A stretch of 64,000 bases of DNA. Source: Pseudomonas yangonensis. Its GTDB lineage: Bacteria > Pseudomonadota > Gammaproteobacteria > Pseudomonadales > Pseudomonadaceae. Where the stretch lies: NCBI RefSeq assembly GCF_009932725.1, contig NZ_BLJU01000016.1, positions 93,073 through 157,072 on the forward strand, written 5' to 3'. The notes beneath the pieces are model-generated. The model made no database searches. It saw nothing but the letters and a program-made list of their open reading frames with translations, and was not told where the DNA came from. The position numbers and the translations under genes were made by a program. This document shows positions 8,118 through 18,056 of the stretch, piece by piece (the first letter of the stretch is position 1; each line of letters starts with the position of its first letter).

Positions 8118-10193
8118 TCATTCAGCTGCGTGGGTTTGCAGATAGTGAATGAAGTAGGGCAGCAGCAATTGATTACCATAGCCGCTGAGATGGTCGCCGT
8201 CTAGAAACAGGGGCTGTCCGTCATGCCAGGCCCAGCACTCAGCCCCTGGGCAGAGCAGCGGGAAGGGGTCCCAGACATGCACGCCGGGCAGTTGCCGGGC
8301 AATTTCGGCAAAGCCATCCAGTACCGGCTGGCGGTACGCCTGTAGCTCTTCACGCGGCAGGCTGAAGCCGGGGGCGCAGACCGGGTTGCGCCGGTTGAAC
8401 CAGTCCGCACAGCGGAACGGCGGGGCCTTGAACAGCGGCTTGGGCCCCTCCAGGACGATATGCACGCCGCCAGCGGCAAATTCACGCAAGACCTCCACAG
8501 CGGCGGCCTGAGCGCGCTGGCGACCGGCAATGGCACGGTCGCTGAATACCTGTTCCTGTACTTTCTCATCACTGAACACGCCCCACTGGTCAGCCAGCCT
8601 AGGCATGCGCAGCGAGGGCAGAAAGAGGATGTCGCCAGGTTTTATCCGGGTACGCAGGTCGCGTAGTGCTGCGTCGATGTGCTGGAGACAGCCGGGGTTT
8701 TCGCTGTCTCGCCAGGGCTGCAGGCTGATGAAGGGGCAGCCGCCATTGTTGTAGGCCTGTACGGTGCGCCCGGTTTGCATGGCGTACTGCTTGAACAGCC
8801 CTTCATAGGCCAGGGCGTGGGAATCACCGATGACATAGAGTGTGGTGCTGGCTGGCGGCAGCGGCTCCTGACAGCCCCGCGCCTGATAGATCAGCAGCAA
8901 CCCGCCCTCGGCATTGCGGTATTCGGGATCGGCGTTGCATCCGGGGCGCTCGGGGTTGGCGGACCAGCCGTGGGGGTACCACAGCTCGGGCTGGCGGCTG
9001 AGCTGGCTGAGTGAGATGGAGGCCGTGTGTTCGTCGAGCAGGCGCGCGCCCCAGCTCCCCAGGCCGATGGCTGCCAGCCCGGCCAGGATCGTCACCGCCT
9101 TCGGCAGGCGCCGCAGCAGGGTGGCGTGGCGCAGCGGGTTTTCCACCCAGTGGTAGGAGGCCAGTGCCAGCACGAAGGCCAGCGTTACTGCCGCCAGCCT
9201 GGTGGTCGGGGTTTCCAGGCCGCAGGTCCAGCGAAACAGTACGAACACGGGCCAGTGCCACAGGTACAGCGAGTAGGAGATACGCCCGACCATGACCAGG
9301 CCGCGCCAGCCCAGTATGCGATGCATGAAGCCAGGGCGGCGGTGCAGGCAGGCGATCACCCCGAGGGTTCCCGTTACTGCGAGCAAGGCGCCGGGGAAGG
9401 GAAAGTTGTTCGAGCGGGACAGGACGAACGCCAGCAGGATCAACAGCAGTGCCGCCAGCGCCAGGCCGTGCCCGTGCCGGGCCGCAGGCTGTTCGCGGCG
9501 CTGGCCGATGCATTGGTAGAGCAGCACGCCCGCGGCCAGCTCCCAAAAGCGTCCCGGTGCCAGAAAGAAGGCGGCGATGGGATCGCTGCGCAAGGTCGAT
9601 ACGGCATAGCCGATGGAGACCAGGGCGCCAATGGCGAATAACCCTACGGACAGCTTGCGCCCCCGGCCCCCGACCAGCCAGGCGATGAATAGCAGCGGGA
9701 AGACGAGGTAGAACTGCTCTTCGACCGCCAGCGACCAGGTGTGGGTGTAGGGGTTGTACTCGGTGGCCGGTGCGAAGTAGTCACGCCCCGATTGCGCGAG
9801 GATGAAGTTGCTCAGGCCGAAGAACGCATAGAAGCCGGTTTGCTGGTTGACGGCGCTGAGCCAGGCAGAAGGAATGAACAGGGCGCTGAACAGGGCGGTG
9901 ACCAGCAGGCAGACGATCAGCGCGGGAAATATGCGGGTGATGCGGCGGCTATAGAAGTAGCCGAGGAACTGCCACAGGCCTTGCCCCTTGAAGCCAGCGA
10001 CCGAGGCACTGACGACGAAGCCGGAAATGACGAAGAAAACGTCTACGCCGACGAAGCCGCCGGGCAGCCAGGGACCGTGGAGGTGGTAGATAAGTACCGA
10101 GAGGACGGCCAGCGCCCTCATGCCATCTATATAGGGTTGGTACGGCAGGGGCGCGAGGGGGCTGCCAGTGGCGCTTTTCAGCGGGGACGACAT
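8118..10193 (-). CDS. Acyltransferase-3 with C-terminal SGNH domain (OafA/OafB type), copy 2
   Basis: This 691-residue inner-membrane protein has an N-terminal acyltransferase-3 domain of about ten membrane segments (about residues 15-365). It carries the family marks DGMRALAVLSV, the histidine in LIYHLHG, VDVFFVISGF, the RRITR motif and THTWSLAVEEQFY. The C-terminal part is a periplasmic SGNH hydrolase-like domain with GDSH near residue 455 and DGDH near 665, the expected catalytic serine and the Asp-His pair. Proteins of this architecture move acetyl groups across the membrane onto surface polysaccharides. It is the last gene of the operon, 19 bases after its close paralogue, and most likely O-acetylates the glycan exported by Wzm/Wzt; the acyl group and target sugar cannot be read from the sequence. 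Confidence 0.88.
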   Translation of the reverse strand: MSSPLKSATGSPLAPLPYQPYIDGMRALAVLSVLIYHLHGPWLPGGFVGVDVFFVISGFVVSASVAGFKGQGLWQFLGYFYSRRITRIFPALIVCLLVTALFSALFIPSAWLSAVNQQTGFYAFFGLSNFILAQSGRDYFAPATEYNPYTHTWSLAVEEQFYLVFPLLFIAWLVGGRGRKLSVGLFAIGALVSIGYAVSTLRSDPIAAFFLAPGRFWELAAGVLLYQCIGQRREQPAARHGHGLALAALLLILLAFVLSRSNNFPFPGALLAVTGTLGVIACLHRRPGFMHRILGWRGLVMVGRISYSLYLWHWPVFVLFRWTCGLETPTTRLAAVTLAFVLALASYHWVENPLRHATLLRRLPKAVTILAGLAAIGLGSWGARLLDEHTASISLSQLSRQPELWYPHGWSANPERPGCNADPEYRNAEGGLLLIYQARGCQEPLPPASTTLYVIGDSHALAYEGLFKQYAMQTGRTVQAYNNGGCPFISLQPWRDSENPGCLQHIDAALRDLRTRIKPGDILFLPSLRMPRLADQWGVFSDEKVQEQVFSDRAIAGRQRAQAAAVEVLREFAAGGVHIVLEGPKPLFKAPPFRCADWFNRRNPVCAPGFSLPREELQAYRQPVLDGFAEIARQLPGVHVWDPFPLLCPGAECWAWHDGQPLFLDGDHLSGYGNQLLLPYFIHYLQTHAAE

Positions 10194-10212
10194 GCGTGTA
10201 GGGCCATTTCGC

Positions 10213-12300
10213 TCAGGGGGTGTGCTGCGCCAGGGGGTTGCCGAGGCGGGCGTTCATGTAGGTGCTGAAGTCTGCCAGCAGCCGGCTGTTGCCGTAACCA
10301 CTAATGTGATCGGCGTCTAGGAACAGAGGCCTGGCGTCATGCCAAGCACTGCAGGTTTCGGCAGGGCACAGAATGGGGAAGGGGTCCCAGATGCCGATAG
10401 TGGGTAGCTGTCGCTGAATTTCGGCAAAGGCCGTCAAGACCGGCTGGCGATATTCCTGCAGTTGCTGCCGGGGGATTTCCAGGCCCTGCGCGCAGATCGG
10501 ATTAGCCTGGTTGAACCAGTCGGTGCAACGGAACGGCGGCGCCTTGAACAGCGGCTTGGGTGCCTCGAAAACCACCTGTACGCCGCGCTCGGTAAATTCG
10601 CGCAGCATGACAATGGTTTCGTCCACGACCTGCCGGCGACCGGCATCGGCTTGCGCGCCGAACATGCCGTCGTAGGCTTGCTCCATGCCGAGGAAGGCCC
10701 ACTGATCGGCGAACCTTGGCAGGCGTAGCGAGGGCAGGAAAAGAACATCTCCGGCCTTCAGATCGGTCAGGCTGTGGAGGACGTCGCGGGCGAACTGCCG
10801 GCAGGCTGGGTCGTTGTTCCAAGGTTGCAGACTGATGAAGGCGCACCCGCTTTTGACGTAGGCGTGCACGCGAATCGACTGTTCGATGGCGTACTGCTTG
10901 AACAAACCTTCGTAGGCCATGGCGTGGGAGTCGCCGATGACGTAGAGCACGCGCTCTTTCAGCGGGCGCGGCTCGGTGCAGCCGTGCGGAGTATAGAGCA
11001 TCAGTGTGGCGCCATTGACCACTCGGTATTCGGGGTCGGCGATACAGCCTGGAAAGTCCCTGAAGCTGGATGCGCCGCGTGGATACCAGTCGTCCGGGGC
11101 ACGGCTGACGCTGCTGAGTGACAGTTGCGGCTGTTTTTCATCGATATAGCGTGCCCCCGACCAGCCGGTCAGGATGATCAGCAGGCCGCAGGCGATCACT
11201 GCGGGCTGGGGCATGCGTCGGATAAAGGCGGCATGACGCACCGGCGTTTCGATCCAGCGGTAGGAGGCTATGGCCAGTCCCAATGCCAGTGCTACCGCGA
11301 CGGTCCGCTGCAGCGGGGTTTCCAGCCCGACTGTCCAGCGGAACATGACGAAAACCGGCCAGTGCCAGAGATACAGTGAGTAGGAAATCCTGCCCACGGC
11401 CACAAGCGGGCGGCTGCCGAGCAGGCTGTGCAGCCGATGCAGGCCTGCGTGATGGTAGAGCAGCCCCAGCACGCCCAGCGTTCCCACGACGGCCAGCAAA
11501 GCGCCGGGCATTGGGAAGCGCTGGGGCGTCGATACGACGAAGGCGAGCAGCACCAGCATCAGCGACAGGCTGGCTGCAAGCGCGTAGAGCCAGGTGTGAC
11601 GCGCCTCGCTGGTGCGTTCAGGCAGTTGGCTGAGCAACTGGTACAGCAGCACGCCTGCCGCCAGTTCCCAGAAGCGGGCCGGCGTCAGATAGTAGGCTTG
11701 GGTGGGGTTGGCCTGGCTCTGCCAGCCCGCGAGGACAACGGAAGCCGCTGCGGTGGCGGCAAACAACAGGACGGAGAGCTTGCGGCCGCGAGGGCCGGAC
11801 AGCCAGGCGAGGAAGAGGAAGGGGAAGACCAGATAGAACTGCTCTTCGACGGCCAGCGACCAGGTATGGGTGTAGGGGTTGAATTCGGTGGTGGGCGCAA
11901 AGTAGTCCCGTCCGGTTTGCGCGAGGATGAAGTTGCTCAGGCCGAAGAAGGCATAGATGCCGGTGCGCTGATTGACTTCGCTAAGCCAGATGGAGGGTAT
12001 GAACAGCGCGCTGACCAGGCTGGTCAGCAGCAGGCAGGTGATCAGGGCCGGAAAGATGCGGCGGATGCGACGGGCGTAGAAGTAGGCCAAGAACTGCCAC
12101 AGGCCCTGGCCTTTGAAGCTGGCGATGGAGGCGCTGACGACGAAGCCGGAAATGACGAAAAACACGTCCACCCCGACAAACCCGCCGGGCAGCCACGGGC
12201 CGTGGAGGTGATAGACGAGGACCGAAAGCACGGCCAGCGCACGAAGACCGTCTATATAGGGGTAATAGCGCGCGGGGGTGCCCGTCGGTCCATGGCTCAT
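10213..12300 (-). CDS. Acyltransferase-3 with C-terminal SGNH domain (OafA/OafB type), copy 1
   Basis: This 695-residue paralogue of the next gene has the same layout: membrane acyltransferase-3 domain (residues 12-365, with LVYHLHG, VDVFFVISGF, ARRIRRIFPAL and THTWSLAVEEQF) and a C-terminal SGNH domain with GDSH near residue 455 and DADH near 661. The two copies are similar over their full length but clearly diverged, which fits an old tandem duplication followed by specialisation, for example for different hydroxyls of the same repeat unit. Its ATG overlaps the stop of the upstream methyltransferase/glycosyltransferase gene by four bases (ATGA), so the two are translationally coupled. A role in decorating the exported polysaccharide is inferred. 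Confidence 0.88.
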   Translation of the reverse strand: MSHGPTGTPARYYPYIDGLRALAVLSVLVYHLHGPWLPGGFVGVDVFFVISGFVVSASIASFKGQGLWQFLAYFYARRIRRIFPALITCLLLTSLVSALFIPSIWLSEVNQRTGIYAFFGLSNFILAQTGRDYFAPTTEFNPYTHTWSLAVEEQFYLVFPFLFLAWLSGPRGRKLSVLLFAATAAASVVLAGWQSQANPTQAYYLTPARFWELAAGVLLYQLLSQLPERTSEARHTWLYALAASLSLMLVLLAFVVSTPQRFPMPGALLAVVGTLGVLGLLYHHAGLHRLHSLLGSRPLVAVGRISYSLYLWHWPVFVMFRWTVGLETPLQRTVAVALALGLAIASYRWIETPVRHAAFIRRMPQPAVIACGLLIILTGWSGARYIDEKQPQLSLSSVSRAPDDWYPRGASSFRDFPGCIADPEYRVVNGATLMLYTPHGCTEPRPLKERVLYVIGDSHAMAYEGLFKQYAIEQSIRVHAYVKSGCAFISLQPWNNDPACRQFARDVLHSLTDLKAGDVLFLPSLRLPRFADQWAFLGMEQAYDGMFGAQADAGRRQVVDETIVMLREFTERGVQVVFEAPKPLFKAPPFRCTDWFNQANPICAQGLEIPRQQLQEYRQPVLTAFAEIQRQLPTIGIWDPFPILCPAETCSAWHDARPLFLDADHISGYGNSRLLADFSTYMNARLGNPLAQHTP

Positions 12301-15300
12301 GGATGCTGTTCTCTAGCGCGAAGCAATATCCGTTGCAGATTGTCGGCGCTTTGCTGCCAGGTCAGCCAGGGCATCTCAGTGGAGGCAGGCCTGAAACCGT
12401 CGAGCTGCCAGGCATTGATGGCTGCAGCCAGTTGTGCCGGGTTGTCAGCCTGGAAGTAGGCGGCATGCTCGCCAGCGACTTCGCGGAATACCGGGATGTC
12501 GCGCGCCAGGATGGGCAGGCCTTTCTGCGCCGCCTCGATCAGTGGCAGCCCGAAGCCTTCGTCTTCCGAGGCGGCGAGCAAGCCATCGGCTTCGGCGTAC
12601 AGACGCTCCAGGAACTCGTCGCTGACGCCATCGAACCAGTGCAGGCGCTTGCCCATCTCCGGGTGTTGACGAAGTAGTTGCATTAGTTCGGGAATATCGC
12701 GGCGCTGGTTGTCGTCCAGATCCGTCCAGCCTTCGCGGCCTACGATCAGCAGGTTTATGTCCACGCCCTGTCGCCACAATTCACCGAACGCCTGAACCGC
12801 TTGCAGGTAGCCCTTGCGCGGCTCCAGCGTGCCGACCATCAGCACGCTGGGGCGCGCGGCGATGCTGGCGAACAGGCGCTCGGCGTTATCCGGGAGGCCG
12901 AGCGTGGGAGCGGAGCCGGAGAGGTCGGCGCCATGATGAGAGTAATCGATGGCCAGGGTTTCGGCTCGGGCCGGGCGCTCCTGGCGCAACCATGCTCGCA
13001 GCTCCTCGCTGACGGTACGGGTCACGCAAATAATGCCGTCGAGCGCGATGGCGTGTTCCAGCCAACGCCCGAAATGCTGCTGCGACTGTGCGGGAAAAAG
13101 TTCGGGACGTGTCACTGGCAGCAAATCGTGGAGCAACAGGTGGCAGCTCACGCCCTGCTCGCGCAGATGTTCGTACAATCCGCTCTGGCTGGCCCGTACC
13201 AGGGCCTCGCCGGAGTAGTCGAGGGCAATGAGGCGATCACCTGGGCGGCAGGCGATGCCGCGATCCGGCACGACGGCCTCGATGCCGAGCATGCGGCAGG
13301 TGTAGGCATTAGCCAGGCGATAGTGCCAGCGCCCATCCTGGTGTGTGAGGTAGACCGGCTCTACGCGATAGCCTTCTGGTGGCGATTGCAGCAGGGCAAG
13401 CGTCAGGGCGCGGGCAACCCGCTCGATGCCAGTGCGTCGTTCCGACTGCGCGGTGGCGGTGATATCGATGTAGATACACGGCTGGTGCAGGCTGATCGGC
13501 TGAGACGGCATCAACTGTTCGGCCACCGCCAGTAGGGTGTTTCGATGCAGCGGCTGAGGCAATTTGCCTAGCGCCTTGAGTTGCAGCTGGCGGCTGGCTT
13601 GCTGCTCGGCGATCACCCGGCTGATGGCTTGCTGATAGAGCGCCGCACAATGTTGCGGCGCGTGCTGCTGCTCGATGATTGCGCGCGCTCGCTGGCCAAG
13701 CGTCTGGCGCCGCTCGGCGTCATTGCCAAGCGCCTGCAGCGCGGCGGTCAGGGCTTCGTCGGTGAAGTCATCGGCAATGCGATAGACGCTGTCGCCGATG
13801 AGGTCGGCCATGCTGCCGTTGGCGTTGACGATGGTCGGTAGGCAGTGGTTCATGCAGTCGAGAACCGCAGCAGAGGTTTCCCCACGCGACAGTGCGCGCA
13901 ACTGCACGGCCATGTCGGCGGCACCGAGATACAGCCGATAATGCTCGCTATCCACCCGGCCCGTGATGCGAATCCGATCCTGCAGGCCGCTCTGGGCAAT
14001 GGCGGCACGCAATTTCTGTGCATAGGCGCTCTGGCCAAGTTCGCCTACGAAAATCAGGTAGCTGTTGTCATGCTGCGCCAGGGTGCTGGCCAGCCACGCC
14101 TGCAGCAGGCGGTGGTTGAGTTTGGTTTCGCCCAGTTGGCCGTAGCTGCACAGGATGAAGGCATCGGTGGGCAGGTGCAGCCTCTGGCGGATGACGTTCT
14201 TGTCACTCAGCGCGGCGGGCGCCCGTAGCAGAGGGATGGTGTGCCAGTCTGCGCCGGCGTGCGGCCCGTACCATTGCTGGGCAAGGCGAATGGACACCTC
14301 GCCATGAACGATGATCCCGGTCGCACTCTCGATGATGCTGCGGTTGAATGGGTAGGTGTAGGCGATCTGCGCGCTGCCAGCTCCCTCCAGGCATTCCCTG
14401 AGGGCCAGGTAACCATGGCTGTATTGCAGTTCGCGCAGTTTGACGCCACGGTGCTCGGGTAACTGTTCGAGCGCCCAGATCAGGCCGCTGAGGTAGAAAT
14501 CATGCAGCACGACAATGCCGGGCACGTCGTCGAGCAGTGCCACCATCCAGTCGTGATAGGCCGAGTTGCCGATATGGTAGAGCACCGCATCGAAATCACC
14601 GGCGTGCTCACGTAACCAGGCCGCGTCATGAATCGGGTAGGTATCTGCCGGCTGCAGCGGGTCGAGCTTGGGCTGATTGACGATGACGTCGATACGATAG
14701 TGTTCTGCCAGTGCAGGTAACAGCTCGGCGCTGTAATCGGCGATGCCGGTGTGCTCGGGCGGCAGTGGCGATACGAATGCCAGGCGGGGCTTGCCTGCCG
14801 GCGCAGGACGGTCGACCTGCTGCAAGGAGGCCAGGTGGCGCTGCAGGCGCACGACCTGGGGCGCATAGCCATCCTGCAGGGTATCCTGCTGCAGGGCATT
14901 GCGGCTGAGGGCCAATTCCAGGCGTTGCAGCCTGGCATTGAGCGCTGGCATTCGGTTGAGTACTTTGCGTGCCGCGCCGGCAACGGTTGGGTTGCGTCGT
15001 GCACAGGCGATGGCCAGGCCAAGCGGTCGCAAGGCAAAGCGGGCAAGCCCGCGCATATTGCCATGGCGCATGAAGTCGGTGAACTCGCGCAGCGGCCGGG
15101 TGATGCGCCAGGAGCGGCTGCTGTAAATCTGTGCCAGCAGCGCCTCGGTACGCTCGATATGTTGCGCGTGCAGCGCATGGCGCTCGGCAAGTTGCTCGAT
15201 CTGTGCCTGCAGGGCGCTCAGCTGTTGAGTGTGCCGGGCGTCCTGTTGCTCGCGCTGTTGCTCGCGCTGAAGCAGTTGCAGGTGCTGCTGGTCATGGCGC

Positions 15301-16025
15301 AGAGCCAGCGATTGCAGGCTGAGGCCATATTCATGTTGCAGCAGCGTGCTCAATTCATCATCGCTTCGCTCGCCTGCCTTGCGTGCGATGACGGCATAGT
15401 CCGGACTGGCTCCATACAGCACTTGCCAGAGGCCGATGAAGGCTTCGGGGTTATGCAGGGCCGGGTCCTCTTGCAGGCGCAGTATGCTGCTCTGCGGAAA
15501 GCCGGCGTGCTGGCAGAGGAACTCCAGAAACAACGAGGGAACGGGGCGTTGATGGGTCGGGTCCAGGTAGAAGCTGTTGGTGCCGACCAGCAGGTTCTCG
15601 CTATTGGGCGTTTCCATGATCAGCAGGCCGCCCGGTACGAGTACCCGACGTGCTTCGTCGATCAACTCGCGCAGGTAATCGAACTCCAGGTGTTCGACCA
15701 CATGAAAGGCGGACACCAGATCCAGGCTCTCGGCCGGCAACTCGCGCAGGGCGCTGAGCGCGTCCTGATTGCGTGCCTGTAAGCCGGATTCATGGCAGGC
15801 TCGGAGCATTTCGTCATCGAGGTCGACCCCCTGCGCGCTGATGCCCTCGTCCTGCAAGACCCGCAGCCATTCACCACGACCGCAGCCAATATCGAAGCCC
15901 CGGGCCTTGGGGTTTTGCTGCCGCAGGGCTTGCAGAAAGGGCCGGTAGATGGCCAGGCGGCGCTGAATCTCGTCCACTGGCGCGCGAAAGCGCTCTTCCA
16001 GTGCTCGGTAAAAGGTGTCACTCAT
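12297..16025 (-). CDS. Methyltransferase / coiled-coil / double GT4 glycosyltransferase fusion
   Basis: This 1242-residue protein has four parts. Residues 1-230 form a class I SAM methyltransferase, with motif I as FDIGCGRGEW near residue 44. Residues about 250-325 are a Gln/Glu/Arg-rich heptad stretch that looks like a coiled coil, followed by the phrase SSRSWRITRPLREF seen in many glycan-assembly proteins. Residues about 405-810 form a first GT-B glycosyltransferase and about 846-1240 a second, with the GT4 motif EGFGLPLIE near residue 1155. In E. coli O8/O9a, WbdD ends polymannose chains by methylation and measures them with a coiled coil, while WbdA carries two GT4 domains. Here both sets of modules are in one chain, next to a Wzt with a glycan-binding domain. 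It overlaps wzt by eight bases. A polymerase plus terminator role is inference. Confidence 0.82.
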   Translation of the reverse strand: MSDTFYRALEERFRAPVDEIQRRLAIYRPFLQALRQQNPKARGFDIGCGRGEWLRVLQDEGISAQGVDLDDEMLRACHESGLQARNQDALSALRELPAESLDLVSAFHVVEHLEFDYLRELIDEARRVLVPGGLLIMETPNSENLLVGTNSFYLDPTHQRPVPSLFLEFLCQHAGFPQSSILRLQEDPALHNPEAFIGLWQVLYGASPDYAVIARKAGERSDDELSTLLQHEYGLSLQSLALRHDQQHLQLLQREQQREQQDARHTQQLSALQAQIEQLAERHALHAQHIERTEALLAQIYSSRSWRITRPLREFTDFMRHGNMRGLARFALRPLGLAIACARRNPTVAGAARKVLNRMPALNARLQRLELALSRNALQQDTLQDGYAPQVVRLQRHLASLQQVDRPAPAGKPRLAFVSPLPPEHTGIADYSAELLPALAEHYRIDVIVNQPKLDPLQPADTYPIHDAAWLREHAGDFDAVLYHIGNSAYHDWMVALLDDVPGIVVLHDFYLSGLIWALEQLPEHRGVKLRELQYSHGYLALRECLEGAGSAQIAYTYPFNRSIIESATGIIVHGEVSIRLAQQWYGPHAGADWHTIPLLRAPAALSDKNVIRQRLHLPTDAFILCSYGQLGETKLNHRLLQAWLASTLAQHDNSYLIFVGELGQSAYAQKLRAAIAQSGLQDRIRITGRVDSEHYRLYLGAADMAVQLRALSRGETSAAVLDCMNHCLPTIVNANGSMADLIGDSVYRIADDFTDEALTAALQALGNDAERRQTLGQRARAIIEQQHAPQHCAALYQQAISRVIAEQQASRQLQLKALGKLPQPLHRNTLLAVAEQLMPSQPISLHQPCIYIDITATAQSERRTGIERVARALTLALLQSPPEGYRVEPVYLTHQDGRWHYRLANAYTCRMLGIEAVVPDRGIACRPGDRLIALDYSGEALVRASQSGLYEHLREQGVSCHLLLHDLLPVTRPELFPAQSQQHFGRWLEHAIALDGIICVTRTVSEELRAWLRQERPARAETLAIDYSHHGADLSGSAPTLGLPDNAERLFASIAARPSVLMVGTLEPRKGYLQAVQAFGELWRQGVDINLLIVGREGWTDLDDNQRRDIPELMQLLRQHPEMGKRLHWFDGVSDEFLERLYAEADGLLAASEDEGFGLPLIEAAQKGLPILARDIPVFREVAGEHAAYFQADNPAQLAAAINAWQLDGFRPASTEMPWLTWQQSADNLQRILLRAREQHP

Positions 16026-17235
16026 GGTGCTGTGTACACTCCAGATTCGCGCCTAGCCAGGCCACACCGGCAAACTCGGGGTGGCCCTGGTTGATGACTT
16101 CAAACATGATGGCGCGCTCCTGCCACGCATAATTGCGGTCGATATGACCGTTACGGCTGTGCAGGGCTAGCGTGATGGAATAGGTGCCGGGGCCGATGCT
16201 GGCATCGAACTCGAAGTCCCAGCACAGCTGTTGGCCGGGTTGGGGCGCCTCGGCGATCTGTTGCAGGTGGCGGGTATTGGTGCCGAATACATCCTGCCCG
16301 TAACGGTCCTTGATGAGAAAACCGATTACCACGTCAGGCACGGCCTGCTTGCAATGGGCAGTTACCCTCAGATTCACGCGCTGGCCGACGTCGATCTTTT
16401 CCACCGGTCGACCGTCGGCGAGCAACGAAATCTCACCGAATACCAATTCTCCCGTGCCCGATAGCAAGGCTTTGGCCTGCGGGTCGTAGGTGATCTTTTG
16501 CTCCTGGTGAGCAGCGAGCATGGCATTGTAGTAGTCCATCACCTGGTCGGGCTCGCCTTGCATGACTACGCGGCCATGTTCCAACAGGATGGCGCGGTCG
16601 CAGATGCTCTGGATGGCCTGCTTGTCGTGACTCACCAGCAATATGGTGGTGCCTTCACGAGAAAACTGGCGGATGCGCTCGAAGCTCTTGTGCTGGAAGT
16701 AGGCATCGCCCACCGACAGTGCCTCATCGACGATCAGTATGTCCGGGCGCCAGGCGGTAGCCACCGCGAATGCAAGACGCACCTGCATGCCGCTGGAGTA
16801 GGTGCGCACCGGCTGATCGATGTAATCACCGATTTCGGAAAACGCGTGGATGTCGTCTATCAGCTCAGTCACCTGCAGGGCCGTGTATCCCATCAGCCCG
16901 GCGACGTGATAGACGTTCTGGCGGCCACTGAGGTCCGGGTGGAAGCCCATGCCCAGCTCGAGAATGGCAGCGATGCGACCACGCACGGCGAGGCTGCCGA
17001 CCGTCGGCTTGAGGGTGCCGGTGATGATCTTGAGCAGCGTGCTCTTGCCCGCGCCGTTGAGTCCTATGAGGCCGACGGTTTCACCGGCCCCGAGCGTGAA
17101 GGAGATATCACGCAGCGCCCAGTGCTCTTCGGCCCCCGGCGTGGGGATGCCCAGCCAGGACAATACGCGGTGGCGCTCGCGTCGGTATTGCCTGAACACT
17201 TTGCCCAGATTGGTTATCTGCAACATTGCACTCAT
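16018..17235 (-). CDS. wzt: O-polysaccharide ABC exporter ATPase with glycan-binding C-terminal domain
   Basis: The 405-residue protein has a nucleotide-binding domain (residues 1-245) with Walker A GLNGAGKST near residue 56, the signature YSSGMQ near 146 that is typical of polysaccharide exporters, Walker B ILIVDEA near 166 and the switch histidine in LVSHD. Residues about 265-400 form a beta-sandwich of the Wzt C-terminal type, which in E. coli O8/O9a recognises the modified end of the finished chain before export. This suits a locus whose next gene carries a methyltransferase that could supply such an end group. The start overlaps the stop of wzm by four bases, and the stop overlaps the next gene by eight. 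It powers transport of lipid-linked glycan to the periplasm. Confidence 0.92.
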   Translation of the reverse strand: MSAMLQITNLGKVFRQYRRERHRVLSWLGIPTPGAEEHWALRDISFTLGAGETVGLIGLNGAGKSTLLKIITGTLKPTVGSLAVRGRIAAILELGMGFHPDLSGRQNVYHVAGLMGYTALQVTELIDDIHAFSEIGDYIDQPVRTYSSGMQVRLAFAVATAWRPDILIVDEALSVGDAYFQHKSFERIRQFSREGTTILLVSHDKQAIQSICDRAILLEHGRVVMQGEPDQVMDYYNAMLAAHQEQKITYDPQAKALLSGTGELVFGEISLLADGRPVEKIDVGQRVNLRVTAHCKQAVPDVVIGFLIKDRYGQDVFGTNTRHLQQIAEAPQPGQQLCWDFEFDASIGPGTYSITLALHSRNGHIDRNYAWQERAIMFEVINQGHPEFAGVAWLGANLECTQHHE

Positions 17236-18026
17236 AGTGCGTCCACCACTTCTTCAATGCCGCGGCGGTAGAGAAATACCGCCAGAATCATCGCCAGCAC
17301 GGCGAACGCAACGGGGTAGAGTAACGCCGACAGATCAGGCGCCCGCCCGAATACCAGTACTGCCTGGTAGGCCTGAACGATCGCCGTGAGTGGGTTGTAG
17401 GAAAGTGCCAGTTGAGCGGTAGGTGGCATTACGTCAAGGGTATAGACGATAGGGGTCAGCCAGAAACCGAACTGCAGCCCGATTCCCACGAGCTGTCCTA
17501 TGTCACGCATGAAGACGTTGAGAATGCTGATTGCCAGGCCGAGCCCGGCCGCCAGGAAGATTACCAACCCGTACAGCACAGGCAGCCAGATCAGGCTGGC
17601 TAAGACATTGTGGCCAAGTACGACGAAGATCAGCAGGATGGCCAGCAGAAGCAGCAGGTTATTGATGATGGCGCTCCCCAGCGCAGCGATGGGCAGGGCC
17701 AGCCTGGGAAACGCCATCTTCTTGATCAGGTTGCTGTTGTCGATGAATACGCCGAGGCTACGTCCGACGATGTCGGAAAACAGCGACCAGGCTAGAATCC
17801 CGGACATCAGGTAGATCGGGTAGGCATGCTCGGACTGCACGCCGGGAAACCTGGCCTGCATGAACATGGATAGTACGAATGCGTAAATGGCGGCCTGGGC
17901 CAGAGGCAGTAGAACGATCCATACAAGCCCCAGCCGGCTTCTGACCACTCGCGCCATGAACTCATTGCGAATCGAGCTCTTGATGAAATGGCGTGCGGAC
18001 CATATTTGCGCGACTTTTCTGTTCAA
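17232..18026 (-). CDS. wzm: O-polysaccharide ABC exporter permease
   Basis: This 264-residue ABC-2 type permease has about six hydrophobic segments and the family pattern FMARVVRSRLGLVWIVLLPL at its N-terminus, typical of Wzm and teichoic-acid TagG permeases. With Wzt it forms the inner-membrane channel for a polysaccharide finished in the cytoplasm. The first possible start is TTG at 18026 with AGAGG about 11 bases upstream; the first in-frame ATG is codon 24, which would cut into the conserved amphipathic N-terminal helix, so the TTG is preferred. The gene follows gmd after 83 bases that contain a strong stem-loop. Confidence 0.9.
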   Translation of the reverse strand: MNRKVAQIWSARHFIKSSIRNEFMARVVRSRLGLVWIVLLPLAQAAIYAFVLSMFMQARFPGVQSEHAYPIYLMSGILAWSLFSDIVGRSLGVFIDNSNLIKKMAFPRLALPIAALGSAIINNLLLLLAILLIFVVLGHNVLASLIWLPVLYGLVIFLAAGLGLAISILNVFMRDIGQLVGIGLQFGFWLTPIVYTLDVMPPTAQLALSYNPLTAIVQAYQAVLVFGRAPDLSALLYPVAFAVLAMILAVFLYRRGIEEVVDAL

Positions 18027-18056
18027 ACGGCAGGAAACCTCTGTGTTGAGACCGGC

